The notes below the pieces were generated by a model. It worked only from the letters and a program-made list of their open reading frames with translations, was not told where the DNA came from and did no database searches. The position numbers and the translations under genes are program-made. From Spirosoma endbachense (GTDB lineage Bacteria; Bacteroidota; Bacteroidia; Cytophagales; Spirosomataceae), in the NCBI RefSeq assembly GCF_010233585.1, contig NZ_CP045997.1, forward strand, positions 2,755,424-2,819,423: 64,000 nucleotides of DNA, given 5' to 3'. Positions 44,764 to 54,042 of this stretch are shown here, in pieces. The first letter of the stretch is position 1. Every line of letters starts with the position of its first letter.

Positions 44764-45860
44764 CGTTGGGCTACAGTTTTTTCAGCAACTGGTTTGCGGA
44801 AGCGGACTTTCTGGCCATCGCGGAGCCGATCATTAGGATTGGTTACGACACGTTCCTGACCAGTCAGACCACTCGATGCTTCGAGCGTTGTTCCGTAATC
44901 GCGACCAAGTGTAATCGGCACAAATCGTACGCGCTGATCCGACTCGACAACCACAACCCGTGGACCGTCCGAAGTCATCTGCAACGCATTCGCCGGAATC
45001 AGAACGGGCGAGCTGGCGGCAATCATATCAAATCGCACCTGACTGTATAATCCCGATGGTAATTCCTGCTTCGGATTCGGAATCGCTACTTCAGCCAGCA
45101 AAGTTCGCGAATCGCTGCGCAACGTGCCCGATGTTCGGACAACTTTTCCCAGAAATGTTCGATTTTTCAACTCTGGTATGACAACCGTTGCCGGCATACC
45201 AACCTTCACAGACTGATAATAGGTTTGTGGTACATCGACGAAAACCCGCAACGTACCTAATTCGGAGATCGTAAAAAGTGGTTGTCCTGTGCCTGGCGAC
45301 ACTAGTGTCCCATTTTCAGCCGTCCGGGCCGTAATGACACCACTGAATGGAGCACGCACCTGCTGTAAATCTTTCAGGGCCTGCAAGCGACCCAGGGTTG
45401 CCTGTGCTACAGCAACGGCCGACTGACGGGTATCGACATCCTGCTTCGCAACTGCGCCCGGCAACTGAACGCTCTGTAAGCGTTCCAGATTCGTTTGTGC
45501 AAGTTGCTGGTCGGCTTTGGCCCGAACAATATCCTGATCAAGCTCAGGCGCATCGATCGTTGCCAGAACCTGACCTTGCTTTACCTGCGCACCGATATCG
45601 ACATACCAGCGACGCAAAAAACCCTGTGTTCGGGCATAAAGGGGTGTCTGACGATAGGGCTGAATCTGTCCGGGCAACGTCAAACCGGTCGTGTCAGACG
45701 AGTGTTTGAGCGACACGACGTTTACAATCGGTTCACGATTTCGTTCTTCAGTGGCCGCAGCTTTCAGCTCCTGGCTGTTCTTTATGCGCGGCAATACACC
45801 CGCAAACACAAACAGCGCGATCAGTAGCAACAGGGGAATGATAACTCGTAACGCTTTCAT
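44760..45860 (-). CDS. RND efflux periplasmic adaptor (membrane-fusion protein)
   Basis: The 366-residue HlyD-like protein has one N-terminal membrane anchor (5-22). A lipoyl half-domain follows (G-A-Q-V-K-Q-G-Q-V-L-A near 95), then a helical hairpin, and the second lipoyl half with V-R-A-P-F-S-G-V-I near 170. A beta-barrel domain with P-I-T-L-G-R-D-Y-G-T follows. It bridges inner pump and outer channel. Overlaps of 4 bases with both neighbours show tight coupling. Confidence 0.93.
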   Translation of the reverse strand: MKALRVIIPLLLLIALFVFAGVLPRIKNSQELKAAATEERNREPIVNVVSLKHSSDTTGLTLPGQIQPYRQTPLYARTQGFLRRWYVDIGAQVKQGQVLATIDAPELDQDIVRAKADQQLAQTNLERLQSVQLPGAVAKQDVDTRQSAVAVAQATLGRLQALKDLQQVRAPFSGVITARTAENGTLVSPGTGQPLFTISELGTLRVFVDVPQTYYQSVKVGMPATVVIPELKNRTFLGKVVRTSGTLRSDSRTLLAEVAIPNPKQELPSGLYSQVRFDMIAASSPVLIPANALQMTSDGPRVVVVESDQRVRFVPITLGRDYGTTLEASSGLTGQERVVTNPNDRLRDGQKVRFRKPVAEKTVAQR

Positions 45861-46180
45861 ACAGGTTGATTGATAGGCAATTGGTTCAAACGTTCTACGG
45901 TCATAACGGCATCTTTGTTAAGTGGGCCATAGAGATGCGGAAAACGTTCGTTGTTGGTCGAAACCTCATAGATTAACTCATGGAGCAACTGCGCCGGATC
46001 GACATGGAGCAGCAATAAATCAGGTATGTTCTGATAATACCGCTCCAGCACACCCGGCACCTGCTCTTTTGTAGACAGATGAATGAAGCCTTCAGTCCCT
46101 AAACTGTCGGCTTCATAAATCAATTCTGTTTCGTAGTTCGCCCAGACCGACGCTGAAACGATATGATAAATCAAGTCCAT
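45857..46180 (-). CDS. DUF952-family protein embedded in the RND operon
   Basis: The 107-residue protein matches DUF952: an I-Y-H-I-V start, E-G-F-I-H-L-S-T near 35, and L-L-L-L-H-V-D near 58, with H-L-Y-G-P-L near 85. The family has an ADP-ribosyltransferase-like small fold of unproven function. It lies between the permease (2 bases from its stop) and the adaptor (4-base overlap). An unrelated small cytoplasmic protein at this place in an RND operon is unusual; its role in drug response is open. Confidence 0.88.
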   Translation of the reverse strand: MDLIYHIVSASVWANYETELIYEADSLGTEGFIHLSTKEQVPGVLERYYQNIPDLLLLHVDPAQLLHELIYEVSTNNERFPHLYGPLNKDAVMTVERLNQLPINQPV

Positions 46181-46182
46181 TG

Positions 46183-49100
46183 TTACGCTTCAGAAGGTTG
46201 GGGCTTTGTTGTTTTACGAGCCAGATAGCTAAACACAACCGGAACAAACAACAAGGTTGTGAAGGTTGCCAGAATCAATCCGCCAATAACCGCCCGGCCA
46301 AGTGGAGCGTTTTGCTCACCCCCTTCACCCAAGCCAAGTGACATGGGTAACATCCCGATAATCATGGCAATAGCCGTCATCAAAATCGGCCGAAGCCGCG
46401 TCCGACCTGCTTCAAGAGCCGCTTCGTAGGCATTCCCAGCAACCTCAGGTAAGTGATCTTTTGCAAAGCTAACCAGTAGAATACTATTGGCCGTTGCAAC
46501 ACCCACACTCATGATGGCTCCCATCAACGACGGGATACTGAAGGTTGTTCCGGTCAGGAAAAGCATCCAGACCATGCCGCACAAAGCACCCGGCAAAGCG
46601 GTGATGATAATGAATGGATACCGGAACGACTGGAAGTTGACAACCATAAGCAGGTATACAAACAAAGCCGCGAACACGATACCTAATCCAAGTCGGCTGA
46701 ATGCACTTTCCATACTTTCGACCTGCCCGCGAAGCGTGATCACGTTACCCGGCTTGAGCTGGGTTTTATACTCTGCCGTGAGTGTTTCCAATGCTTTCGC
46801 CACCGACCCCAAATCCGTTTTTTCAACGGATGCATAGACATCATAACTCGGCTGGGTGTTCACTCGATTGATAATGACGGGTGCCACTGTCCGTTTCACC
46901 GATGTAACATTGCTCAGTAGCTGGGGCGTTACCTGACCCGGTACAATTGGCGTCCGCAGCAATTTTTCGTACGAATCGAGCTTATAAGGTGGCGTCTGTA
47001 CAGCAATCAGATACGGGAATCCAGTATTCGGATCGGGCCAGAAGTTGGGGCGCGTCTGACCTGTACCGCTGAGCGAGATGTTCAGGTTCGACGCAATACG
47101 CTGCTCCGTCAGGCCAAACTGCCCGGCCCGTTCGCGGTCAACATCCAGAAATAGTTCGGGCGCATCCAGCACCTGATGCAAATGCACATCGACTGCGCCG
47201 GGAATCTGAGCAATTTTATCCCGCATTTCGCGGGCTACTTTAAGATTATTAGCCCGATCGAAACCCGAAACCTGCACGTCGATAGCCGACGTCAAGCCAA
47301 AATTCAGGATCTGGCTAACAATATCGGCAGGCAGGAAGAAATAGGTAACATCAGGCATTTCCTCCCGCAAACGCGCCCGCAACTCCCGCACATAGTCATC
47401 GGTTGGGTGCGATCGCTCTTCGTTGAGCGAAATAAGAAGCTCTGCATCCGACGACCCTACCGACGAATTATCGGTGAAGATAAAGTTATAGCGTTCTGAG
47501 GTCAGACCAATGTTGCTGATAATCGACCCAACTTCATCTTCCGGAATAACCTCCCGAACAATTTCAGCCGTTTGTGCAGCGACCTGTTCAGCCGTTTCGA
47601 GTCGTGTACCGGCCGGTGCCCGCAAATGCAGTTTAATTTGCCCGGCATCGACTCGTGGGAAGAAATCACGGCCAACAAATGGCACCAACACAACCGTAAA
47701 TGCCACAATAGCGACGAATAATGCCAATACCGCCCGACGGTGATTGAGCACCCATTCCAGCGCACTTATATAACGAGTCTGAAAGCGGTCAAATCCGGCA
47801 TTGAATCCTTTATATAGTTGACCAAAGAACGATGTCCGTTGCGTGGTTCCGTGTTCCGAGCCGCCTGCTCCGTGCGATTCTCCGCGTAACATCAGGTCAG
47901 CCAGCGCCGGAACGAGTGTCCGCGAAAGCAGGTACGATGCCAGCATGGCGAATACGACGGCTTCGGCCAGCGGTCCAAACAGGAATCGGGCCGGGCCTTC
48001 CAGAAAAAGTACCGACGTAAATACGATACAGATCGTTAGGGTAGAAACAAGCGTTGGCGTGGCAATCTGCTGGGCACCTTCCAGAATTGCCTGCCGCAAG
48101 GGCATGCCTAATTCCTCGTTCCGGTGAATGTTCTCGATCGTTACAGTGGCATCATCGACCAGAATACCGATTGCAAGTGCCAGGCCGCCCAGCGTCTGAA
48201 TATTCAGGGTTTCGCCCAGTAAGTAGAGCGTAATCAGTGACGCCAGTATTGACAACGGAATGGAGATGGCAACAATCAGCGTACTGCGCCAGCTCCCCAA
48301 AAACAAGAGAATCATAGCCGCCGTAAGCAGAGCCGCGATCAAACCTTCAACCAACACACCTTTGATCGATGCCCGCACGAATACCGACTGATCGAACAGT
48401 TCCTGAATCCGGAGGTTCGACGGGGCCGCAGCACGAACAGTGGGCAAAATCTGGTTACGAATCTTATCGACGATCTCCGTGGTTGATGCATTACCTGTCT
48501 TAACGATACTCATCAACACCCCTTTACTGCCGTCCTGCTTGACGATATTCGCCTGCACAGCGGCTCCATCGTGCACATTGGCCACATCGCGCATGTGAAC
48601 GGTTGAACCACCCACTACCTTGATGGGTACATCGTTTAAGGTCGTGATGACGTCCGGCTTTGAATTCAGGCGGACATTGTATTCGCGCTCACCCAACCGG
48701 AGCGAACCACCCGGCAGTGTCAGGTTCTGATTGGCAACGGCACTCAGGACTTCTTCGGGCGTTACGTTATAGGCAACCAGCTGATCGGGCTCCAGATCGA
48801 CCATGATCTGGCGGGTTTTACCACCAAATGCCTGCGATAACCGGCTGCCCGGAACGGTCGAAATCTGGGGGCGAACGCGGGTCTGGGCATAGTCCGTTAT
48901 CTGAGGTTCGGTCAAACTGTCCGACGATAATCCTAATTGCAGTACCGGTACATCGGTGGCATTATAGCGCACAATGAGTGGCGGCTGCGTGCCGGGCGGC
49001 ATCCGAACCAGAATGGTCTGCGAAATGGCCGTTACCTGCGCAATGGCCTCCTCAATTTTTACTGTTGGCTGAAAATAGATTTTCAGAACAGCCGTACCAT

Positions 49101-49359
49101 TATACGTCTGCGATTCGAGCCGCTGAATATCACTAACGTTGTTGATGATGGAAGTCTCGGAGAAGTTGGTAATCATCTTCTCCATTTCATTGGTCGACAG
49201 GCCGGTATAGCCCCATAATACGGATACGACCGGAATGTTGATCTTGGGAAAAATATCGGTTGGCATTTGCGTAACCGATAGCCCGCCCATGATCATAATC
49301 AACAGCGCCATCACGGCGATGGTGTATTTTTTTTCAAGTGCTAAGCGAACAATCCACAT
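46183..49359 (-). CDS. RND-family efflux permease
   Basis: The 1058-residue protein has the RND architecture: 12 membrane segments and two large periplasmic loops. The first segment has P-T-D-I-F-P near 35, the fourth has G-I-L-V-D-D-A-T-V-T-I-E-N (with the proton-relay D pair) and there is a G-V-A-T-A-N-S-I-L-L-V counterpart in the second half. Its likely group is acriflavine/multidrug (HAE-like) rather than heavy metal. Together with the DUF952 protein, adaptor and outer channel it forms an operon, probably under the AraC regulator at 49529. Confidence 0.94.
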   Translation of the reverse strand: MWIVRLALEKKYTIAVMALLIMIMGGLSVTQMPTDIFPKINIPVVSVLWGYTGLSTNEMEKMITNFSETSIINNVSDIQRLESQTYNGTAVLKIYFQPTVKIEEAIAQVTAISQTILVRMPPGTQPPLIVRYNATDVPVLQLGLSSDSLTEPQITDYAQTRVRPQISTVPGSRLSQAFGGKTRQIMVDLEPDQLVAYNVTPEEVLSAVANQNLTLPGGSLRLGEREYNVRLNSKPDVITTLNDVPIKVVGGSTVHMRDVANVHDGAAVQANIVKQDGSKGVLMSIVKTGNASTTEIVDKIRNQILPTVRAAAPSNLRIQELFDQSVFVRASIKGVLVEGLIAALLTAAMILLFLGSWRSTLIVAISIPLSILASLITLYLLGETLNIQTLGGLALAIGILVDDATVTIENIHRNEELGMPLRQAILEGAQQIATPTLVSTLTICIVFTSVLFLEGPARFLFGPLAEAVVFAMLASYLLSRTLVPALADLMLRGESHGAGGSEHGTTQRTSFFGQLYKGFNAGFDRFQTRYISALEWVLNHRRAVLALFVAIVAFTVVLVPFVGRDFFPRVDAGQIKLHLRAPAGTRLETAEQVAAQTAEIVREVIPEDEVGSIISNIGLTSERYNFIFTDNSSVGSSDAELLISLNEERSHPTDDYVRELRARLREEMPDVTYFFLPADIVSQILNFGLTSAIDVQVSGFDRANNLKVAREMRDKIAQIPGAVDVHLHQVLDAPELFLDVDRERAGQFGLTEQRIASNLNISLSGTGQTRPNFWPDPNTGFPYLIAVQTPPYKLDSYEKLLRTPIVPGQVTPQLLSNVTSVKRTVAPVIINRVNTQPSYDVYASVEKTDLGSVAKALETLTAEYKTQLKPGNVITLRGQVESMESAFSRLGLGIVFAALFVYLLMVVNFQSFRYPFIIITALPGALCGMVWMLFLTGTTFSIPSLMGAIMSVGVATANSILLVSFAKDHLPEVAGNAYEAALEAGRTRLRPILMTAIAMIIGMLPMSLGLGEGGEQNAPLGRAVIGGLILATFTTLLFVPVVFSYLARKTTKPQPSEA

Positions 49360-49421
49360 GATAAAGCGGGCAAGTAATTTGTACTCACAGAATTAAGTTT
49401 TAACTCTATCTAGTAATGGGT

Positions 49422-49429
49422 CAAAATTA
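49422..49429 (-). promoter_or_regulatory. -7 element upstream of the RND operon
   Basis: On the minus strand TAATTTTG matches TAnnTTTG, 62 bases before the permease start. A TTTG lies upstream but at only 16 bases, shorter than usual. Confidence 0.4.
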
Positions 49430-49528
49430 GATGCTTGCCTATCGCCAAAACAGGTAGGTTTGGTAGATTCACTGGTAAAAAATGCAGATTCCTAAAATTA
49501 GCTCTGGAATAACTACCAGTAAAGCACG

Positions 49529-50482
49529 TTATGCTGCTATTGCATACAGTTGTTCGCGGTAGGCACGGGGGGTTACGCCGGTTATGCTCTTAAAAAATTT
49601 GGTAAAATTCGAAGGGTCTTCGAAACGGAGCTGGTACCCTATTTCGGCTACGGTCAGATCTGTATTTCGAATTAAATTCTGAGCCTCGAATGCTGTTCGC
49701 TCGCGAATGTGCTGAAGCGCCGTTTTACCCGTATATTTTTTTAGAATATCGCTCAAATAATGCGGATGGATATGCAGTCGATCAGCCGCTTCATGTACGG
49801 TCAGAACAATCGGCGTTTCCTGATTGGGATCAGGCAAATAATACATCTGTAGCAAACTCTGAAACCGCTCAACTAAAGACACAGGCTGCGAATAGTCGAT
49901 GGCTGAGAGCGTTTCACGGTATATATGCCGACTCTTAATAAACAATGCCTGAAGCAAATGATACACCAGATCCAGCCGATCCGCTTTGGAACGCGTTGGG
50001 TGACCAAATTCAGTATCAATCGACTCAAATTGATTGTGCAATTCGTTTGATTCATCCGGCGTGATATGAATCAACGGTTGCGCGCCCTTGCGGAAAAAAG
50101 GATACTCCCGCATCGGATCAGACAGAACCGACCGTTTGGCCACGTATTCCGACGTAAACATCAGTACATAGCCGTGCCACTGATCATTCTTACGGATTGC
50201 CCGAACCGTCCAGGGACGCAGGAAATACAAGGTGCCCGGCTGAACATGGTAGGGAACGCCATCAAGATGAATCGAGCCAGTGCCCTCGGTCACTAACGCT
50301 GCAACATACGTACTACTCCGGAAAGGCGGAATCACCTCACCCGGACCGCCGAATTGTTCGAACGGAAAAATACCAAAACAACGATTTGTCGAGTCAATCG
50401 ATTTGACTGCCTTCAAAAAATCGGGCAGATTATCGTAGTAGGGAATTGGTTGAGTTTCCACGGCAGCCTGGCGAAAATACAA
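49529..50482 (-). CDS. AraC-family transcriptional regulator
   Basis: The 317-residue protein has an N-terminal cupin-like sensing domain (about 30-160) and a C-terminal double helix-turn-helix. The latter is marked by V-H-E-A-A-D-R-L-H-I-H-P-H-Y-L-S-D-I-L-K and I-G-Y-Q-L-R-F-E-D-P-S-N-F-T-K-F-F-K. The frame begins at a TTG (50482) and a GTG (50461) is also possible; no ATG is near. It lies on the same strand just before the RND operon (gap of 169 bases) and is a candidate regulator of it. Confidence 0.88.
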   Translation of the reverse strand: MYFRQAAVETQPIPYYDNLPDFLKAVKSIDSTNRCFGIFPFEQFGGPGEVIPPFRSSTYVAALVTEGTGSIHLDGVPYHVQPGTLYFLRPWTVRAIRKNDQWHGYVLMFTSEYVAKRSVLSDPMREYPFFRKGAQPLIHITPDESNELHNQFESIDTEFGHPTRSKADRLDLVYHLLQALFIKSRHIYRETLSAIDYSQPVSLVERFQSLLQMYYLPDPNQETPIVLTVHEAADRLHIHPHYLSDILKKYTGKTALQHIRERTAFEAQNLIRNTDLTVAEIGYQLRFEDPSNFTKFFKSITGVTPRAYREQLYAIAA

Positions 50483-50716
50483 ACACGAAACGGCAATGAC
50501 GAGCGACTAGTGAAACCTACGTAGTAATACTACTCACCAATCAAAAACAGCACTAAGTATAATTGAATAAAATCAAGAAGTTGATACGAAGCGATTTTCG
50601 TTTTTAACTTACTATCAGGCAATTTAGTTGCATTATTCTAAAAAAACGAATCAAAAGTATTGACTTATTCAAAGAATAAATTTATCAACCATCGCTGAAA
50701 CATACTTTATAAACCA

Positions 50717-51637
50717 TTAAGACTGTAGGCTCATTTCGTAGCGTTGTTCCTGAATAGTTTGTCCCCACAGCTGAACTGGTTCGCGCTCTTCGGTTAATAC
50801 AAAACCAACACGTTTGTATAAATGGTGGGCCGTTACCTGATCGGCAGTTGTCCATAAATAGAGGCTGGTATACCCTCGCTCCCGGCAAAACGCCAGGGTC
50901 TGGTCGACCAGTTGTTTGCCAATACCCTGTCCTCGAAATGCCTTATCCAACAGAAACCACCGCAATTGCCCAACTCGATCAGGGCGACCCACAACGGCAA
51001 TAGACCCTATAAACTTACCGTCTGCTTCGGCGATCCACAACCGATCTTTATTGGGTGAATAATGCTCGGCAAACTCGCCCAGTGTTTTGGCCACATAGCC
51101 TTCAAAGCTTACATCATACCCAAATTCGGGTGCATACCAGACACCATGATACTGCACTATCAATCCGGGATCGCCAGGTCGCAGGTCATGTCGGATGGTT
51201 ACAGACGGCAAATCGGCGGGGGTATCTAACAGCGCCTGAATCGTTTTCATACTACTCACTAAATGCTCCAGCTGGCTGGTGGTCAGGTGGTTCGTTAACG
51301 TATTTAACTCCTGTTCCGACGCATGATTCAAGGCTTGAAACAGCTGTTGCCCGGTATCTGTCAATGTCAGGTAACTGGTCCTGGCATCAGTAGCAGATCG
51401 ATTACGCAGGAGAAAGCTCTCCCGCTCAAAACGTTTAATAATCCGGCTGAGGTAGCCAGCATCTATGTTAAGCTGATCAATCAGGTGCGTTTGGGTACAG
51501 TCAGGCTGGTTATTGATTTCGAACAATACCCTGGCTTCGGCCAGTGAAAGGTTACTGTTCAGGACGTGACGATCAACAATACCAATAATGTTCGTGTAAT
51601 AACGGTTAAAAGCCCGAACGCTGGCAATGGAGTCCAT
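50717..51637 (-). CDS. Fused MarR regulator and GNAT acetyltransferase
   Basis: The protein is 306 residues from the ATG at 51637 (the frame extends to a GTG at 51646). The first half (about 1-145) is a MarR winged helix with A-R-V-L-F-E-I, Y-L-S-R-I-I-K-R-F-E and D-A-R-T-S-Y-L-x-L-T. The second half (about 155-306) is a GNAT domain with V-x-x-x-x-R-G-Q-G-I-G-K-Q-L-V as acetyl-CoA loop. Such fusions are known and may both bind DNA and acetylate a small molecule or protein; neither target is known. A TTGAC-AAA-GTCAA dyad lies upstream. Confidence 0.88.
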   Translation of the reverse strand: MDSIASVRAFNRYYTNIIGIVDRHVLNSNLSLAEARVLFEINNQPDCTQTHLIDQLNIDAGYLSRIIKRFERESFLLRNRSATDARTSYLTLTDTGQQLFQALNHASEQELNTLTNHLTTSQLEHLVSSMKTIQALLDTPADLPSVTIRHDLRPGDPGLIVQYHGVWYAPEFGYDVSFEGYVAKTLGEFAEHYSPNKDRLWIAEADGKFIGSIAVVGRPDRVGQLRWFLLDKAFRGQGIGKQLVDQTLAFCRERGYTSLYLWTTADQVTAHHLYKRVGFVLTEEREPVQLWGQTIQEQRYEMSLQS

Positions 51638-51678
51638 AGGTAACACTAGTCATGTAACGGCAAGATTAGTCAGAATAC

Positions 51679-51691
51679 TTGACAAAGTCAA
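51679..51691. promoter_or_regulatory. Small dyad, candidate MarR operator
   Basis: TTGAC-AAA-GTCAA is a perfect 5-base-arm dyad 42 bases upstream of the MarR-GNAT start. The shape fits MarR binding sites, but short palindromes occur by chance. Confidence 0.35.
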
Positions 51692-51719
51692 CCAATTTAA
51701 ACTAAGGCTCGGCCCATTT

Positions 51720-51752
51720 AAACCTATAAGGTTTCTGAAACCTTATAGGTTT
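51720..51752. repeat. Perfect 16-bp palindromic repeat overlapping the cyclophilin promoter
   Basis: Arms AAACCTATAAGGTTTC and its complement (51720-51735 and 51737-51752) are separated by one base. The right arm contributes the last T residues of the -33 element of the cyclophilin promoter. Such sequences look like dispersed hairpin repeats. Confidence 0.7.
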
Positions 51753-51783
51753 GTCATCAAGACCAGAATTCATCGTAATTTTG
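51750..51783 (+). promoter_or_regulatory. Promoter of the cyclophilin gene
   Basis: TAATTTTG (51776-51783) matches TAnnTTTG; TTTG (51750-51753) lies 22 bases upstream. The start codon is 26 bases after the -7 box and decides for 51810, since the longer frame starts before the promoter. Confidence 0.65.
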
Positions 51784-51809
51784 CAGTCACAACAAAATTG
51801 ATTCTAGTC

Positions 51810-52247
51810 ATGCCAAAGGCACAAATGAATACCGACAAGGGAACAATGTTGATCGAATTTTTCGAAAAAGATGCCCCTAAAGCGGTTAATAATTTCATCA
51901 CGCTTGCTAAAAAAGGATTTTACGATGGTGTTAAATTCCATCGAGTCATTCCTAACTTCATGATTCAGGGCGGTGACCCAACCGGTACTGGCGCTGGCGG
52001 GCCTGGTTATACGATTGATTGCGAATTAACCGGCGATAATCAGTATCATGACCGTGGCGTTTTATCGATGGCACACCGTGGGCGGAATACAGGTGGTTCG
52101 CAGTTTTTCATCTGCCACAATCGCCAGAATACGCAACACCTCGACCGTAACCATACCGTTTTCGGCAAAGTTGTGGAAGGATTAGATGTGATTGATGAGA
52201 TTCGCCAGGGCGATAAAATCAACAGCATCACCATACTGGAAGAATAA
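51810..52247 (+). CDS. Cyclophilin-type peptidyl-prolyl isomerase
   Basis: The 145-residue protein has the short bacterial cyclophilin pattern: A-V-N-N-F-I-T-L-A, F-H-R-V-I-P-N-F-M-I-Q-G-G-D-P (catalytic R), G-S-Q-F-F-I and a T-V-F-G-K-V-V-E-G end. It speeds proline isomerisation in folding; no signal peptide, so it is cytoplasmic. The longer frame to 51627 begins in the divergent regulator and adds no conserved part. A T-rich terminator follows. Confidence 0.95.
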   Translation: MPKAQMNTDKGTMLIEFFEKDAPKAVNNFITLAKKGFYDGVKFHRVIPNFMIQGGDPTGTGAGGPGYTIDCELTGDNQYHDRGVLSMAHRGRNTGGSQFFICHNRQNTQHLDRNHTVFGKVVEGLDVIDEIRQGDKINSITILEE

Positions 52248-52270
52248 CGATTTCTGACTGCTGACACAGC

Positions 52271-52306
52271 CGCCCTAACAGAGAACTCTGTTAGGGCGTT
52301 TTTTTT
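52271..52306 (+). terminator. Intrinsic terminator of the cyclophilin gene
   Basis: Perfect 13-base arms (52271-52283 and 52286-52298) with a tight loop are followed by eight T. It starts 23 bases after the stop. Confidence 0.9.
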
Positions 52307-52523
52307 ATTTTCTACCCGGCCCAATTAGGGTTTTCGCTCAGGGTATCATCTTCGATAATAGTATGAAATAGGGTCTCTCTTTAGGATTCCAACCTCGTTG
52401 AAATGATAAAAAATAATCGCTTCTCTGCGCTTTCCCAAGGTCTAAATAACTTCAGTTCAAATAAATTATACTAAAATAAACATCATACATCGATTAGTAT
52501 ATTATATACCAAATAATGTACAA

Positions 52524-52531
52524 TATATTTG
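52524..52531 (+). promoter_or_regulatory. -7 element ahead of the CAP-domain gene
   Basis: TATATTTG matches TAnnTTTG and ends 53 bases before the ATG at 52585. The -33 is not clear. The gap 52307-52584 is AT-rich and otherwise shows no gene. Confidence 0.4.
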
Positions 52532-52584
52532 TAGGGATTATTACACGAATCAATCCTTTATTTCGTTAATCTAACCCTACTTGT

Positions 52585-54006
52585 ATGAAGTTATTTTTAT
52601 ATCCTAAGCCCTCACTCTGCCTACTGGTGGTATTGTTCCAATTGTATGTAGATAGCCTAAAAGCTCAAGCTCCTGCGAACTTAACGGCAGACGTAGTTTT
52701 AACCGCTACGACGGAGACCGATTTTGCGCCTTTTGCTTTCTTCTCTTCCACATCTCAAATTGCAGCGGCTTTCAATAAAGCCCGGCGCACAGAGGAAACC
52801 CAACTAGGGCTGGCTGCTAATTCCCTGGGCACCTTAGTACTACCAGCAGGCTATGCTGCTTTTACGGATAATCAGCGGGCTGTGTTTCTAATAAATGCTG
52901 AACGTCAGGCCAGAGCAGGCATTAACTATGGAAGCGGCCCCGTATTGGGCAAGCCATTGGAAGGCATAGAAACAGCCCTGGACAATACCGCACAAGGGCA
53001 TGCTGATTACTTATTTACAACCAATACATTTGGTCATACTGGAGCCGATGGCAGCACGCCTTTTCAGCGGGTCGAAGCTACTTATCCAGCCAATTGCCTA
53101 CAACGGAATGGATCGGGTAACTATACAATGGGGCGTGCCGAAAATGCTTATCAGTCCTGCGGGGGTGGAGCAACATTTGTGGTGGAACAGGCCATTTTTA
53201 GCTGGCTCTATCAGGATCTGGGCTCAGCCTGGGGGCACCGTGAAACGGTTCTGATCCAGAATGTAGATGCCAGTGGCTTTTCAGGTTTTAACGATGATCG
53301 ATCGCCAGCGGGCAACGAAGGATTCTTAGGCATTGGTGTCAAAATTGGCACAGGCTACACCCCCTGTGGCGCTTTGCCAGCCCGGCTGGTTATTATGAAC
53401 ATTGCAGATCCAAGCAGTAGTGCAGCTTGTACGTTTAGCATTGAAAACAGCGCATTACCAGTAAGTTTAACCTTCTGGAAAGGCCACCTTGAGCAGAACA
53501 CGGTCAAGCTCGAATGGGAAACAGCCTGGGAAAAAAATGCCGACTATTTTTTGATACAGCATAGTACGGATATAGAGCATTTCAATAGCCTGGGAAGCGT
53601 AAAATCAAAAGGCAATACGGCTCAACGACAAGCCTATGCATTTACAGACGAAACTCCTGCTTTGGGTGATAACTACTATCGTTTGATCCAGATTGACACT
53701 GATGGAGTTAGACAAACTTCACGCATAATTTCTGTTCATCGCGACAACAATGCATCGGTCAATGGCTTGTCGGCTTACCCTAACCCAATTAATAAAAGCA
53801 TTCCATTCAGGCTGCTAATCGATGAAGCTGTATCAACTGACGTGCATCTGGTTGATGTGTTAGGTGTAGAAATTCCTGTCAATCAATCGCGTATTAACAA
53901 ACAGGAATTGCTGATACAGCCCAAAATGCAACCGTCAGCAGGCATCTATTTTATAATAGCCTACATCAATGGAAAACGTCATTTTACCAAGTTGATGATC
54001 AATTAG
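52585..54006 (+). CDS. Secreted CAP/SCP-domain protein with T9SS sorting domain
   Basis: The 473-residue protein has a signal peptide ending L-K-A-Q near 28. A CAP (SCP/TAPS) domain at about 90-290 shows L-I-N-A-E-R-Q-A-R-A-G, A-Q-G-H-A-D-Y near 133-139, F-G-H-T-G and an A-E-N-A region. A fibronectin-like region (about 300-390) is followed by L-S-A-Y-P-N-P and a tail ending H-F-T-K-L-M-I-N, a T9SS type A sorting domain. CAP proteins are secreted and may bind lipids or act as proteases; the role here is open. Confidence 0.85.
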   Translation: MKLFLYPKPSLCLLVVLFQLYVDSLKAQAPANLTADVVLTATTETDFAPFAFFSSTSQIAAAFNKARRTEETQLGLAANSLGTLVLPAGYAAFTDNQRAVFLINAERQARAGINYGSGPVLGKPLEGIETALDNTAQGHADYLFTTNTFGHTGADGSTPFQRVEATYPANCLQRNGSGNYTMGRAENAYQSCGGGATFVVEQAIFSWLYQDLGSAWGHRETVLIQNVDASGFSGFNDDRSPAGNEGFLGIGVKIGTGYTPCGALPARLVIMNIADPSSSAACTFSIENSALPVSLTFWKGHLEQNTVKLEWETAWEKNADYFLIQHSTDIEHFNSLGSVKSKGNTAQRQAYAFTDETPALGDNYYRLIQIDTDGVRQTSRIISVHRDNNASVNGLSAYPNPINKSIPFRLLIDEAVSTDVHLVDVLGVEIPVNQSRINKQELLIQPKMQPSAGIYFIIAYINGKRHFTKLMIN

Positions 54007-54042
54007 CCTCATTCATCGAATAGGCAACCTGATGGCCACGGC

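Noticed and set aside
51627..51809. Longer cyclophilin frame
   Set aside because: It begins inside the divergent regulator region, ahead of the likely promoter at 51750-51783.
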